In this document: in pieces, positions 39,011-46,835 of the stretch
Numbering within the stretch: the first letter of the stretch is position 1
Layout of the letters: each line of letters starts with the position of its first letter
DNA from: Kiritimatiellia bacterium
Lineage (GTDB): Bacteria; Verrucomicrobiota; Kiritimatiellia; RFP12; UBA1067
NCBI GenBank assembly: GCA_016296065.1
Contig: JAEDKA010000006.1
Coordinates: forward strand, 1-64,000
Direction: 5' to 3'
Length of the DNA: 64,000 nucleotides
Made by a program: the position numbers and the translations under genes
The notes under the pieces: generated by a model
Seen by the model: the letters and a program-made list of their open reading frames with translations, nothing else
What the model was told of the DNA's origin: nothing
Databases searched by the model: none

Positions 39011-40618
39011 TTACTTCACGACCTCCCAATGGCCGGTCTGTTTGTTGCCCTCACGACGAATAATCTTCAATCTGATTAATGTGGCAATCGCCCGTCCGAT
39101 TGTGTCTTTTGCGAAATCTAATTGCGCGGCCAATCCTCGGTATGTTGCCTTGGGATTAGCAACTATCGCTTTGTACACTTGCCGCACGGAAGCTATCTCG
39201 TCTCTAAGTTCAAGCGGGAAACTCTGCTCAAAACCGTCTTGCCTTGGGCCGATTGCTGACTGAGCTTGGGCCGATTCCACCCCAGGCTTGGGCCGATTGT
39301 GTGCAAAGCTTGGGTCGATTTGGGGCACTCTTGGGGCACTTTGGGCCGTTTTTGGAGCACTCTTGGGCCGATTGGCCGTACTTTGGCCGGAATACGTGTA
39401 GACAGTGACCTTGACTCGGTCGGGATCGTATTCCTCCGAGATGACAGGTTCAGGAAGGCCGTGTTTCTTCCAGTGCCCATATAGATCGGCAAGGCCCATG
39501 CCGGACCGTTCGCCGATGTCGACGAGGGCGAAGATGTTGAAAATGTGCGCATTTCGGGCGTCGCTGGTTCCGCCCTCCACGGCAACCGCCTTGTTGACGC
39601 GGAAAACGCCAGGATTGGAGAAGCTGATCGTCTGCGCCTGTTTCTCGATGACGATGCCGCGGCGACCATGATAGTCGGCGTGGATGAGGGCGTTCGCAAG
39701 CAATTCGCGAATCGAACGGTGTATCTCGTTCTCCTCCACGCGCAAGCCCTCGGAATCTATCTCAAACGGCACCTTTACATGCGAGGTGATGCGATCATAG
39801 ACCATCAGGTAGAAGTCGTAGATGTTGCCGCTCCAAGTCGCGTCATGCGCGGCGACGCGATCAGTCCAGCGCGTATCGGTGGAAAGTCTTTCGCGATAGT
39901 CGAGAAAGAAATCTGGAAGGATATCCATGATCTGTCCGAACTCGGCAAAGCATACAAGTCCGGCAAGATTGGGATGAACATTGCCGTCCTCGCCGCGTCT
40001 TGCAGCGCGAATGCGCACAAGGAATTCCTCATCAGGCAAATCGTTCCAGATGTGCCCAGGTTTCTTGGACTTGAACCGATTGCGATAGCTACGGATGGTC
40101 TTGGAGCACAAATCGTCTACCGTCAACTCGTCAAGCAGGCATGCATCAGCCGTCTCAACGCAGGCATCCCGCAACATGGCCTTCACAGACTCGCGTGGGC
40201 AGTGGTAATCCCCCTCGCCATTGCGCCGAAAACTGCCGCTGAACATGTCCTTCCCGATGTAAACAGGGCGATCCTGCCGATCCGCCCGCGGCACTTCTAT
40301 CACGACTACATCGCGACCTCGGCATTTCACAGAATAGACGTGCCGATCGAAGAGGATATTGACGCTGACCTTCTCGCGGTTGTTTACGCAATCCCAGAAT
40401 CGCTTGATCAACGCTGTAGCATTGGGCACGCCGACAATCGAAAACTTGCCGCCAACCTCCTTCACGCCAAGAAGGATCACTCCGCCATCCGTATTGGCGA
40501 ACGCGCTATACGACTCCCACAGGGAGTCGGACAGCCCGCCGGATGCATCCTTGCATTCGGTATGAACCACCTCGCCCTGCCTTATAAGCCTCTCGATTTG
40601 TCTTGCTGTCAGTTTCAT
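39011..40618 (-). CDS. AlbA_2/Schlafen-type ATP-binding protein with winged-helix tail (copy A)
   Basis: 535 residues. The N-terminus (~1-130) is the AlbA_2 domain: ECKDASGGLSDSLWESYSAF, ANTDGGVILLGV and VVVIEVPRADR. The middle is a GHKL-like ATP-binding domain: IRELLANALIHADYHGRRG, SFSNPGVF and RSGMGLADLYGHW. A proline/glutamine-rich linker follows, then a C-terminal winged helix ending TGHWEVVK. Such proteins are thought to be regulators or defence-related. Copy B at 40826-42358 ends with the same bases, which also recur as a solitary 21-bp stub at 43391-43413. Its promoter is the TATAAT at 40744-40749. Confidence 0.8.
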   Translation of the reverse strand: MKLTARQIERLIRQGEVVHTECKDASGGLSDSLWESYSAFANTDGGVILLGVKEVGGKFSIVGVPNATALIKRFWDCVNNREKVSVNILFDRHVYSVKCRGRDVVVIEVPRADRQDRPVYIGKDMFSGSFRRNGEGDYHCPRESVKAMLRDACVETADACLLDELTVDDLCSKTIRSYRNRFKSKKPGHIWNDLPDEEFLVRIRAARRGEDGNVHPNLAGLVCFAEFGQIMDILPDFFLDYRERLSTDTRWTDRVAAHDATWSGNIYDFYLMVYDRITSHVKVPFEIDSEGLRVEENEIHRSIRELLANALIHADYHGRRGIVIEKQAQTISFSNPGVFRVNKAVAVEGGTSDARNAHIFNIFALVDIGERSGMGLADLYGHWKKHGLPEPVISEEYDPDRVKVTVYTYSGQSTANRPKSAPKTAQSAPRVPQIDPSFAHNRPKPGVESAQAQSAIGPRQDGFEQSFPLELRDEIASVRQVYKAIVANPKATYRGLAAQLDFAKDTIGRAIATLIRLKIIRREGNKQTGHWEVVK

Positions 40619-40743
40619 CGTTTCTGTTGCTCAATATCGAATTCGCCCTCACTGGAGAACGTCGCGTTTCGCCAGTTTCCCGCGCGGCAAATCTATCGCC
40701 CGGCATCGCGGCAGACGTGACTGCCCCTCAACCGAACACCCGA

Positions 40744-40749
40744 ATTATA
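40744..40749 (-). promoter_or_regulatory. Extended -10 (TTTTGCTATAAT) of AlbA copy A
   Basis: Lies in a ~110-bp block (40690-40790) that is repeated almost exactly upstream of copy B (42430-42535). Confidence 0.6.
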
Positions 40750-40825
40750 GCAAAAGGCCACAGCAAGTAGCAAGGGCGGGATTTTGAAAATTTCGGCGAG
40801 ACGGGACGTCTCGCCGCTCCGAAAA

Positions 40826-42358
40826 TTACTTCACGACCTCCCAATGGCCGGTCTTGTCCGGGCCTATGCGGCGAAGTAGATTCATCCTTACGAGTGATGC
40901 TATAGAGACCCTGATAGTATCACGGTGCAACTTCAATTTAGCAGCAAGCTGATCGTATGTCATTGATGAGTCGCTTTCCAGTGCAGCCAACACTGCCCGG
41001 GCGCTCTTTGTTAATGTCGCACGTACTTCTTTTACAGGCGGATTTACAGGCGGATTTAGAGGCGGATTTAGAGGCGGATTTAGAGGCGGATTTATAGCAC
41101 CTCCAGTTTTCATACCGATTTCATCCGTGTTTACTTCCGTGGTAGCGTCCATGGCAGAATTTTCCGATGATGACTCTACACCATTGATCCTACGCCCATA
41201 GTTCAGGTTTGGCAGAATCAAGAAGAAGTCAGTCTGTGTTGATTCAAATCGTGGGCCAACTGTTTCGCCTCGCTTTTCAGACTCGAAAGCGTATGCATCA
41301 AGTATCTTCTTGAATCCACTGCCACGGCGTTCCATAAGGTCAAGCCGCTGGAAGAGGTCGGCTATGACCGGATTGCGCCGCTTTGACGTCACCTGTCGCG
41401 CATCAAGTTCCTGAACACAATGACCGCTCGGCATACCGCCAGGCGATGTTATCTCCATGCGGTCATCGTAGATGTCAACATGCACTTCACTCCCAAGTTC
41501 GAGGTAGTCGCGATGGATTAGTGCGTTTACAAGCCCCTCTTCGTAGGCACGTTCGGGATACTCGGGGTAGTTTATCCTCCCGTCGCCCGTCTTCCGCCAC
41601 ATCACCTTCGTATTTGATTCGATAAACTCCATCGTGTTTCTGAAAAGAGAGATCAGCCCGCCGGAAAACTCGCGATCTGCAAGCGCCTCCATTAAGCCGT
41701 GCGCCTTGGTAAGCCCCTTCCACCGCGTACAGAACACACGCGAATGGCGGACTGGGGATCTATCCGCCAAAAGCGCGCCTGCGTTCGACAATAGACCGTC
41801 TTCACCGACCAAATCAAACGATGCAAAGTCAGAATCCTCAAACGACTTGCGACGCTTTTCGAAATATGTCGCACGAAGCACTTCAAATGAAAAGTCTGAC
41901 AGACGCCATCGAGAAGGAAGTCCATCCCATGAAAGATGGGAACCCTTAAGCACCAATCGCTTCAGCTGAATGGCATCCGCCCTCACGCTCTCGTTGCCGA
42001 TGCGGATGAAGGCATCGCGGTGGCCCTTCACGAACGTGTAGTACGGCGTCTCCGAGCCAGCCTTTATCTCAACGACCACGATCCGCTTGCCGTCCTCCTC
42101 ATGAAGCGAAAGGTCGATCTCCGGCACGGGATCCATCTGTGCCTTGATTGCCTCGCTGATGAACTCGGCGTCTCCCTGCGCGTCGGCAAGGCCGACAAGC
42201 GCGCCATCGTTCGCAACGCCGAACAGCAACCGACCGCCCTGTGTATTGGCGAACGCGCTGACGCTCTTGAGCCAACTCGTCGGGTCCTTGCGCTCAAGCA
42301 TCAGCTTCTTGTCGTACGCCGTCGCCTCGCCTATGTAGTCATTTAGGTTCAATTTCAT
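40826..42358 (-). CDS. AlbA_2/Schlafen-type ATP-binding protein (copy B) with NPPL repeats
   Basis: 510 residues. AlbA_2 domain (LERKDPTSWLKSVSAFANTQ … GRLLFGVAND), then a GHKL-like ATP-binding part (YEEGLVNALIHRDYLELGSE, ITSPGGMPSG, ERRGSGFKKI), then a linker and winged helix ending TGHWEVVK. The linker contains a 12-bp tandem repeat (41036-41096) that gives NPPLNPPLNPPL … NPPV. Start chosen at ATG 42358 after AAAGGGC. The proteins of A and B are only distantly alike in the first 400 residues but share the same 3' end and promoter block. Confidence 0.8.
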   Translation of the reverse strand: MKLNLNDYIGEATAYDKKLMLERKDPTSWLKSVSAFANTQGGRLLFGVANDGALVGLADAQGDAEFISEAIKAQMDPVPEIDLSLHEEDGKRIVVVEIKAGSETPYYTFVKGHRDAFIRIGNESVRADAIQLKRLVLKGSHLSWDGLPSRWRLSDFSFEVLRATYFEKRRKSFEDSDFASFDLVGEDGLLSNAGALLADRSPVRHSRVFCTRWKGLTKAHGLMEALADREFSGGLISLFRNTMEFIESNTKVMWRKTGDGRINYPEYPERAYEEGLVNALIHRDYLELGSEVHVDIYDDRMEITSPGGMPSGHCVQELDARQVTSKRRNPVIADLFQRLDLMERRGSGFKKILDAYAFESEKRGETVGPRFESTQTDFFLILPNLNYGRRINGVESSSENSAMDATTEVNTDEIGMKTGGAINPPLNPPLNPPLNPPVNPPVKEVRATLTKSARAVLAALESDSSMTYDQLAAKLKLHRDTIRVSIASLVRMNLLRRIGPDKTGHWEVVK

Positions 42359-42490
42359 GCCCTTTATGTGAAATTTATCAACATTCCCCTTGACCGCGAA
42401 ATGCGGCCGCGACAAGCGCGACCCTCCCGCGCGAAAAATCTATCGCCCGGCATCGCAGCAGATGTGACTGCCCCTCAACCGAACACCCGA

Positions 42491-42496
42491 ATTATA
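42491..42496 (-). promoter_or_regulatory. Extended -10 (TTTTGCTATAAT) of AlbA copy B
   Basis: Same block as upstream of copy A: CGGGTGTTCGGTTGAGGGGC follows the -10 region in both, on the minus strand. Confidence 0.6.
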
Positions 42497-42545
42497 GCAA
42501 AAGGCCACAGCAAGTAGCAAGGGCGGGATTTTGAAATTGTCGGAT

Positions 42546-42640
42546 CGGGTGCAACGAGATATTTATGCAGAGTCAAACGTCTCCGCATAGTCTATGCCGA
42601 CAAGTTTTGCGCTTCGCGCGACCACGAAATCTTGGCGCGC
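42546..42640 (+). repeat. Unoccupied insertion site of the group II intron
   Basis: GGGTGCAACGAGATATTTAT-G joins directly to CAGAGTCAAACGTCTCCGCA, then TAGTCTATG, TTTTGCGCTTCGCG and GACCACGAA. The intron flanks carry the same blocks in the same order and spacing, split between G and C. Confidence 0.88.
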
Positions 42641-43553
42641 GGCGAATCGCGCAGGCGCGATTTCCTGCGGCGCGTCCCATTCCCGCGTGAAGTCCGCCTG
42701 CGAACCCACCCACTCACCCACTTGTAACTCACCAAATCATAGACGGCGGCCTTCGCGGGATGGCCCGCCCCGCAGTCAGCACTGCGTGCTTTCGCCGTCG
42801 CGCCAAGACACGAAAGCCCGCCTTCGCGGTACACGAAAACGCCCACTGCGTGGGCTTCACGAAAAGGGGATGCACCTTTTAGTGTCTTTTCGTGTCCTGC
42901 GTAGGCAGGTTTTCATGACGCGGTGCAGCTGACGCGGACCGAAGGTCGAGACGACGCGTAGACGACGGGCGAAGGTCGCCTGGACAGAGCTGTCCATATC
43001 AAAGCCGGCGGGACCGCCGTGCGACCTTCATGCCTCGGCGTCGACGCGTCGTCTCAAGCGGCGAAGCCGCGCGTCAGATGCACCGCGGTTCGTGGTCGCG
43101 CGTCAGCGCAAAATACATATATGCCAATATATGCGCAACTCGCAAGTGCCATCAATTTGCGGTTTCCCCGCATAAATTGCTCGCTGCACCCTGTCGGATC
43201 GGTCAAGGCGCGGATGAAATCGCGGCAGATTGAAGCGCCGCCAAGATGGCGGCTTTCCCAGTCAGTAGAAACGCGGCTACCCCATACAGCTAAGCAAGCT
43301 GACAGAACGTCGGCGAGTGCAGATTCCATCATCTATTTCTTTGCAATTTCAACATCCCTTTCAAATCGTTTTCCCTGTATTCGCCCGCCTCACTTCACGA
43401 CCTCCCAATGGCCGCCGAAGCGTGGTCCGAGCGGAGCAACGCCCCCCTGCGAGCGATCCGTTCACTACAGAGCCACACCCCTGAGCATAACTCCAGGGCT
43501 CCGAAACTCCACGCAGCGAAAGCAAATGCGTTGTCGCCTAAGGCGTCAGGCAG
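42641..43553. repeat. Repeat-rich region between the AlbA genes and ftsH, no gene
   Basis: Contains a dispersed-repeat-like CTTTTAGTGTCTTTTCGTGT (42876-42895) and another copy of the ~100-bp repeat on the minus strand (43079-43205, with ATTTATGC and GCGCATATATTGGCATATAT). It also holds a stub of the AlbA 3' end (43391-43413) and GCGATCCGTTCACTACAG (43453-43470). Open frames here have no motif or start signal that I trust. Confidence 0.65.
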
Positions 43554-43699
43554 CTCCCGAGGTGGGCACCGGGTACCTCCCGAGGTAGGCATGGGGTACC
43601 TCCCGAGGTAGGCATGGGGTACCTCCCGAGGTAGGCATGGGGTACCTCGCGAGGTAGGCAACGGGTACCTCGCGAGGTGGGCACTGGGTACCTCGCGAG
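43554..43699. repeat. 23-bp tandem minisatellite, 6.3 units
   Basis: Units start at 43554, 43577, 43600, 43623, 43646 and 43669, with a partial at 43692. Each unit reads CTC(C/G)CGAGGT(A/G)GGCA, then three to four variable bases, then GGGTAC. The unit junction GGTACCTCGCGAGGTA is palindromic. The three middle units are identical, so recent expansion is likely. It lies 100 bp before the ftsH promoter. Confidence 0.9.
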
Positions 43700-43801
43700 C
43701 TAATTTTCGGTTTTCCCAGCGCAGGCGCGGGGGAGAAAACAAACTGAAAACCGAGGAACCTCAAAGGTCACTTTCCACCCCAAAAGAGTCCATAAATTTG
43801 C

Positions 43802-43807
43802 TATAAT
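43802..43807 (+). promoter_or_regulatory. Extended -10 (ATTTGCTATAAT) of the ftsH operon
   Basis: TATAAT with TTTGC upstream, only six bases before the ATG, so a leaderless mRNA is predicted for a housekeeping gene. No Shine-Dalgarno sequence is present. Confidence 0.7.
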
Positions 43808-43813
43808 TTCCTT

Positions 43814-45796
43814 ATGCCAACAAAGACCCAGAATCCCGCCTCCAAAAAGGACGGGAAGAATCCAGGTGCACTGCGCTCCTGGCTAATGATTGCACTCGTC
43901 GCCGCGCTCTTCTTCTCCTTCTACAAGAGCACCCCTTCCGACGTGGGAACGCGCGAGCTCACGCAGCTTGAGTTCTACAAGGCCCTCGACGAAGGCAAGA
44001 TCGTCGAGCCTGTCATCAGGTTCCTCGACCGCGACGAGGGCGAGACATTTCTCACGGGCGAGATGGAGACCGATGCCGTCGACAAGGACGGCAAGCCCCT
44101 CGCCGACGGCAAGGGCGACCCCGTGCGCGTCAAGTACCGTGTCACCCTCGTGCCCGGAGAGAACGAGTCCCTCATGGACGACCTCTTCGACCGGCAGATA
44201 CAAGTGAGGGTGCGCGAGCGCCGCAGCCCGATATCGCCCTTCCTCATGAACATCCTCTTCTTCGCGGGAATGATGTTCCTCTTCTACTGGCTCTTCTACC
44301 GACGCATGGGCGGGGACGGAGGCGTCTTCGGCTTCGGCAAGTCGCGCGCCAAGCTCCTCGACGGCAACTCTTCGAAGGCGAAGGTGACGTTCTCGGACGT
44401 CGCAGGCGTCGACGAGGCGAAGGAAGAGGTGCAGGAGATCGTCGCGTTCCTCAAGGAGCCCGACGCGTTCCGCAAGCTCGGCGGCCGCATCCCCAAGGGC
44501 GTCCTCCTCGTCGGCCCGCCCGGCACCGGCAAGACCCTCCTCGCGAAGGCCATTGCAGGCGAGGCGCAAGTGCCCTTCTTCGCGATCTCGGGCAGCGACT
44601 TCGAGGAGATGTTCGTCGGCGTCGGCGCGAGCCGCATGCGCGACATGTTCGCGGAGGCGAAGAAGAGGGCGCCGTGCATCATCTTCATCGACGAAATCGA
44701 CTCAATAGGAATGAAGCGCACCGGCGCAGGCGCGCTCGGCGCGAGCCGCTACAACGAGCAGACGCTAAACACTATGCTCGTGGAGATGGACGGCTTCTCG
44801 CCGAACGAGGGCGTCATAGTCATCGCCGCGACGAACCGTCCGGACACGCTCGACGCCGCCCTTCTCCGCCCCGGGCGCTTCGACCGCCAGGTGATGATCG
44901 ACCTCCCGACGCTGAAGGGACGCGAGGAGATCCTCGCCCTGCACGGGAAGAAGATCAAGTTCGGCCCGGACGCGGACCTCTCGCGCATCGCGCGCGGCAC
45001 GCCAGGCTTCTCCGGCGCGGACCTCGCGAACCTCCTCAACGAGGCCGCGCTCATGGCCGTGAGGAAGAAGCTCGAAGGCGTCGACATGGAGACGCTCGAG
45101 GAGGCGCGCGACAAGGTCCTTTGGGGACGCGAGCGCAAGAGCGCAGGATACTCGAAGCGCGACCGCGAGATCACCGCCTGGCACGAGGCTGGCCACGCGA
45201 TCCTCCAGCTCCTCGCGAAGCACGCGGACCCTCTACACAAGGTCACGATCATCCCGCGCGGACGCGCCCTCGGGGTCACGATGTCCCTCCCGGAGCGCGA
45301 CGTGCTCGGGCGCACGAAGAGCCACTTCCTCGACGAGCTCGTCGTATGCTGCGGCGGAAGAATCGCCGAGAAGATGTTCACCGGCGAGATCTCCACCGGC
45401 GCCGCGCAGGACATCGCGATGGCGACGGACATCGCCCGCAAGATGGTCTGCACTTACGGCATGAGCGAGCGCTTCGGCTTCCAGGCGTTCAACGAGCAAA
45501 GTCCGTACGCCATAGCGGAATCGATGCCGCCCGCCTTCAGCGAGGAGACGTCGCGCGCGATCGACGCGGAGGTCTCCAAGCTCGTCACAGACGCCTACGC
45601 GCGCGCCGAACAGGAGATTACCGAGAACAAGGACAAGGTCGAGCTCCTCGCGAAGACCCTCCTCGAGCGCGAGACGATGGACGGACGCGACGTCGCGAAG
45701 CTCGTCGGCATCGAGATGAAGGAGCCGGAGAAGGAGGATCCCATGTCCGCGGCGGCTCCATCCGCCCCAGGAAACGCCAAAACGGAGGGTCTGTGA
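43814..45796 (+). CDS. ftsH: ATP-dependent zinc metalloprotease FtsH
   Basis: 660 residues, full length. Two transmembrane segments (about 18-33 and 141-158) surround a periplasmic domain. The AAA module has Walker A GPPGTGKT at 234-241, Walker B IIFIDEID near 290, and the second region of homology with ATNRPDTLDAALLRPGRFDR. The zinc protease motif is HEAGH at about 457-461. The hexameric enzyme degrades membrane and regulatory proteins. It is the first gene of the plus-strand operon. Its TGA overlaps the GTG start of cdaA. Confidence 0.98.
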   Translation: MPTKTQNPASKKDGKNPGALRSWLMIALVAALFFSFYKSTPSDVGTRELTQLEFYKALDEGKIVEPVIRFLDRDEGETFLTGEMETDAVDKDGKPLADGKGDPVRVKYRVTLVPGENESLMDDLFDRQIQVRVRERRSPISPFLMNILFFAGMMFLFYWLFYRRMGGDGGVFGFGKSRAKLLDGNSSKAKVTFSDVAGVDEAKEEVQEIVAFLKEPDAFRKLGGRIPKGVLLVGPPGTGKTLLAKAIAGEAQVPFFAISGSDFEEMFVGVGASRMRDMFAEAKKRAPCIIFIDEIDSIGMKRTGAGALGASRYNEQTLNTMLVEMDGFSPNEGVIVIAATNRPDTLDAALLRPGRFDRQVMIDLPTLKGREEILALHGKKIKFGPDADLSRIARGTPGFSGADLANLLNEAALMAVRKKLEGVDMETLEEARDKVLWGRERKSAGYSKRDREITAWHEAGHAILQLLAKHADPLHKVTIIPRGRALGVTMSLPERDVLGRTKSHFLDELVVCCGGRIAEKMFTGEISTGAAQDIAMATDIARKMVCTYGMSERFGFQAFNEQSPYAIAESMPPAFSEETSRAIDAEVSKLVTDAYARAEQEITENKDKVELLAKTLLERETMDGRDVAKLVGIEMKEPEKEDPMSAAAPSAPGNAKTEGL

Positions 45797-46650
45797 GCGA
45801 TTTCGCGATACAGCTACCCCGCGTCAGCGCCTCGGACGTGATCCAGATCGCGATCCTCTACATCGTGATCTACGCAATCCTCAAGGGCGCCAAGGGCTCG
45901 CGCTTCGGCCAGGCCCTGATGGGCTTCGGCATCCTCGCAGCAGCCCTCACCGCGTTCTCGTACCTGTTCCACTTCGACGTCCTCACAAGAATCGTACAGT
46001 TCCTCCTTGTCTACATCGCCGTCTCCACGGTCGTCATCTTCCAGCCGGAGATCCGCCGCATCCTCTCGGCCGTCGGCGCGTTCGGATATCTCGAGCGGCC
46101 AAAGTACGGGCCTGGCAACGCCGCGACGCCGGAGCTTGTAGTCGAGACGCTCATGGCGCTCTCCGAGCGCCGCATGGGCGCGCTCATAGCCTTCGAGCGG
46201 GGCATCTCCCTGCGCGGATACGAGGAGACGGGCATCCGCCTCGACGCGGTGTTCTCGAAGGAGCTGGTGACGTGCATCTTCACGCCGCCCATGCCGCTCC
46301 ACGACGGCGGGATGGTCATGCGCGACGGGCACGTCTCGTCCGCGCACTGCATATTCCCCGTCTCGAACAACCCGAACCTCATATCCAGCGGCATGCGACA
46401 CCGCGCGGCCGTGGGACTCTCCGAAGACACCGATGCGCTCGTCGTGGTGGTGTCCGAGGAGACGGGAGACATCTCCGTAGCGCGCAACGGAAGGCTCTTC
46501 CGCTACAGCGGCGCGCAGCGCGAGGAGTCGGTGATGCGCTGGGTTTCGAAGGCGCTCCCGACCGAGGTCGGCGGGTCGAAGCGCGTCGGCAGGCTGCGCG
46601 GCCTCCTGCGCAACACAATAGGCTTATTCGCGAAGGGAGGTCGCTCATGA
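45793..46650 (+). CDS. cdaA: Diadenylate cyclase CdaA
   Basis: 285 residues. Three N-terminal transmembrane helices (about 17-75) are followed by the DAC catalytic domain. The DGA-type motif appears here as PLHDGGMVM at about 167-175, and RHR as GMRHRAAVG near 200. The enzyme makes cyclic di-AMP, which controls turgor and cell-wall balance. The third residue of DGA is Gly here (DGG), a small change at the active site. GTG start at 45793 with GGAGGG upstream, overlapping the ftsH stop (GTGA). Confidence 0.93.
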   Translation: MSDFAIQLPRVSASDVIQIAILYIVIYAILKGAKGSRFGQALMGFGILAAALTAFSYLFHFDVLTRIVQFLLVYIAVSTVVIFQPEIRRILSAVGAFGYLERPKYGPGNAATPELVVETLMALSERRMGALIAFERGISLRGYEETGIRLDAVFSKELVTCIFTPPMPLHDGGMVMRDGHVSSAHCIFPVSNNPNLISSGMRHRAAVGLSEDTDALVVVVSEETGDISVARNGRLFRYSGAQREESVMRWVSKALPTEVGGSKRVGRLRGLLRNTIGLFAKGGRS

Positions 46651-46835
46651 AGGCGGAGAAAAAACGCGGCGGAATGCTGCGCCGGCTGTTCTCGGTCCTC
46701 ACGCACAACTGGGGGCTCAAGCTCCTCGCGCTCGTCCTCGCGATAATCGTATACCATTCACTCAAGCCGGACATCGGCTTCACACAGGAATCAAATGACC
46801 GACACATCTTCCAGCCTGACAGACCCCAGGAGTGA
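46647..46835 (+). CDS. Truncated CdaR/YbbR-like membrane stub
   Basis: 62 residues starting in ATGA overlap with cdaA: a basic N-terminus and one transmembrane helix (LTHNWGLKLLALVLAIIVYH). This is the typical start of CdaR/YbbR proteins, the usual partner encoded after cdaA. The extracellular YbbR repeats are missing. The last 41 bp overlap the ftsK gene in another frame. It may be a minimal regulator of CdaA or the rest of a deleted gene. Confidence 0.7.
   Translation: MKAEKKRGGMLRRLFSVLTHNWGLKLLALVLAIIVYHSLKPDIGFTQESNDRHIFQPDRPQE

Noticed and set aside
42592..43332. Several open frames between the AlbA genes and ftsH
   Set aside because: They cross repeat copies, lack ribosome-binding sites and recognisable domains, and fall in both strands equally.
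43554..43699. CRISPR array
   Set aside because: The 23-bp units are directly adjacent without variable spacers, and there are no cas genes.
44674..45790. Upstream extension of the cdaA reading frame through ftsH
   Set aside because: It is the +1 frame of ftsH. The CdaA protein clearly starts at GTG 45793 with a ribosome-binding site.
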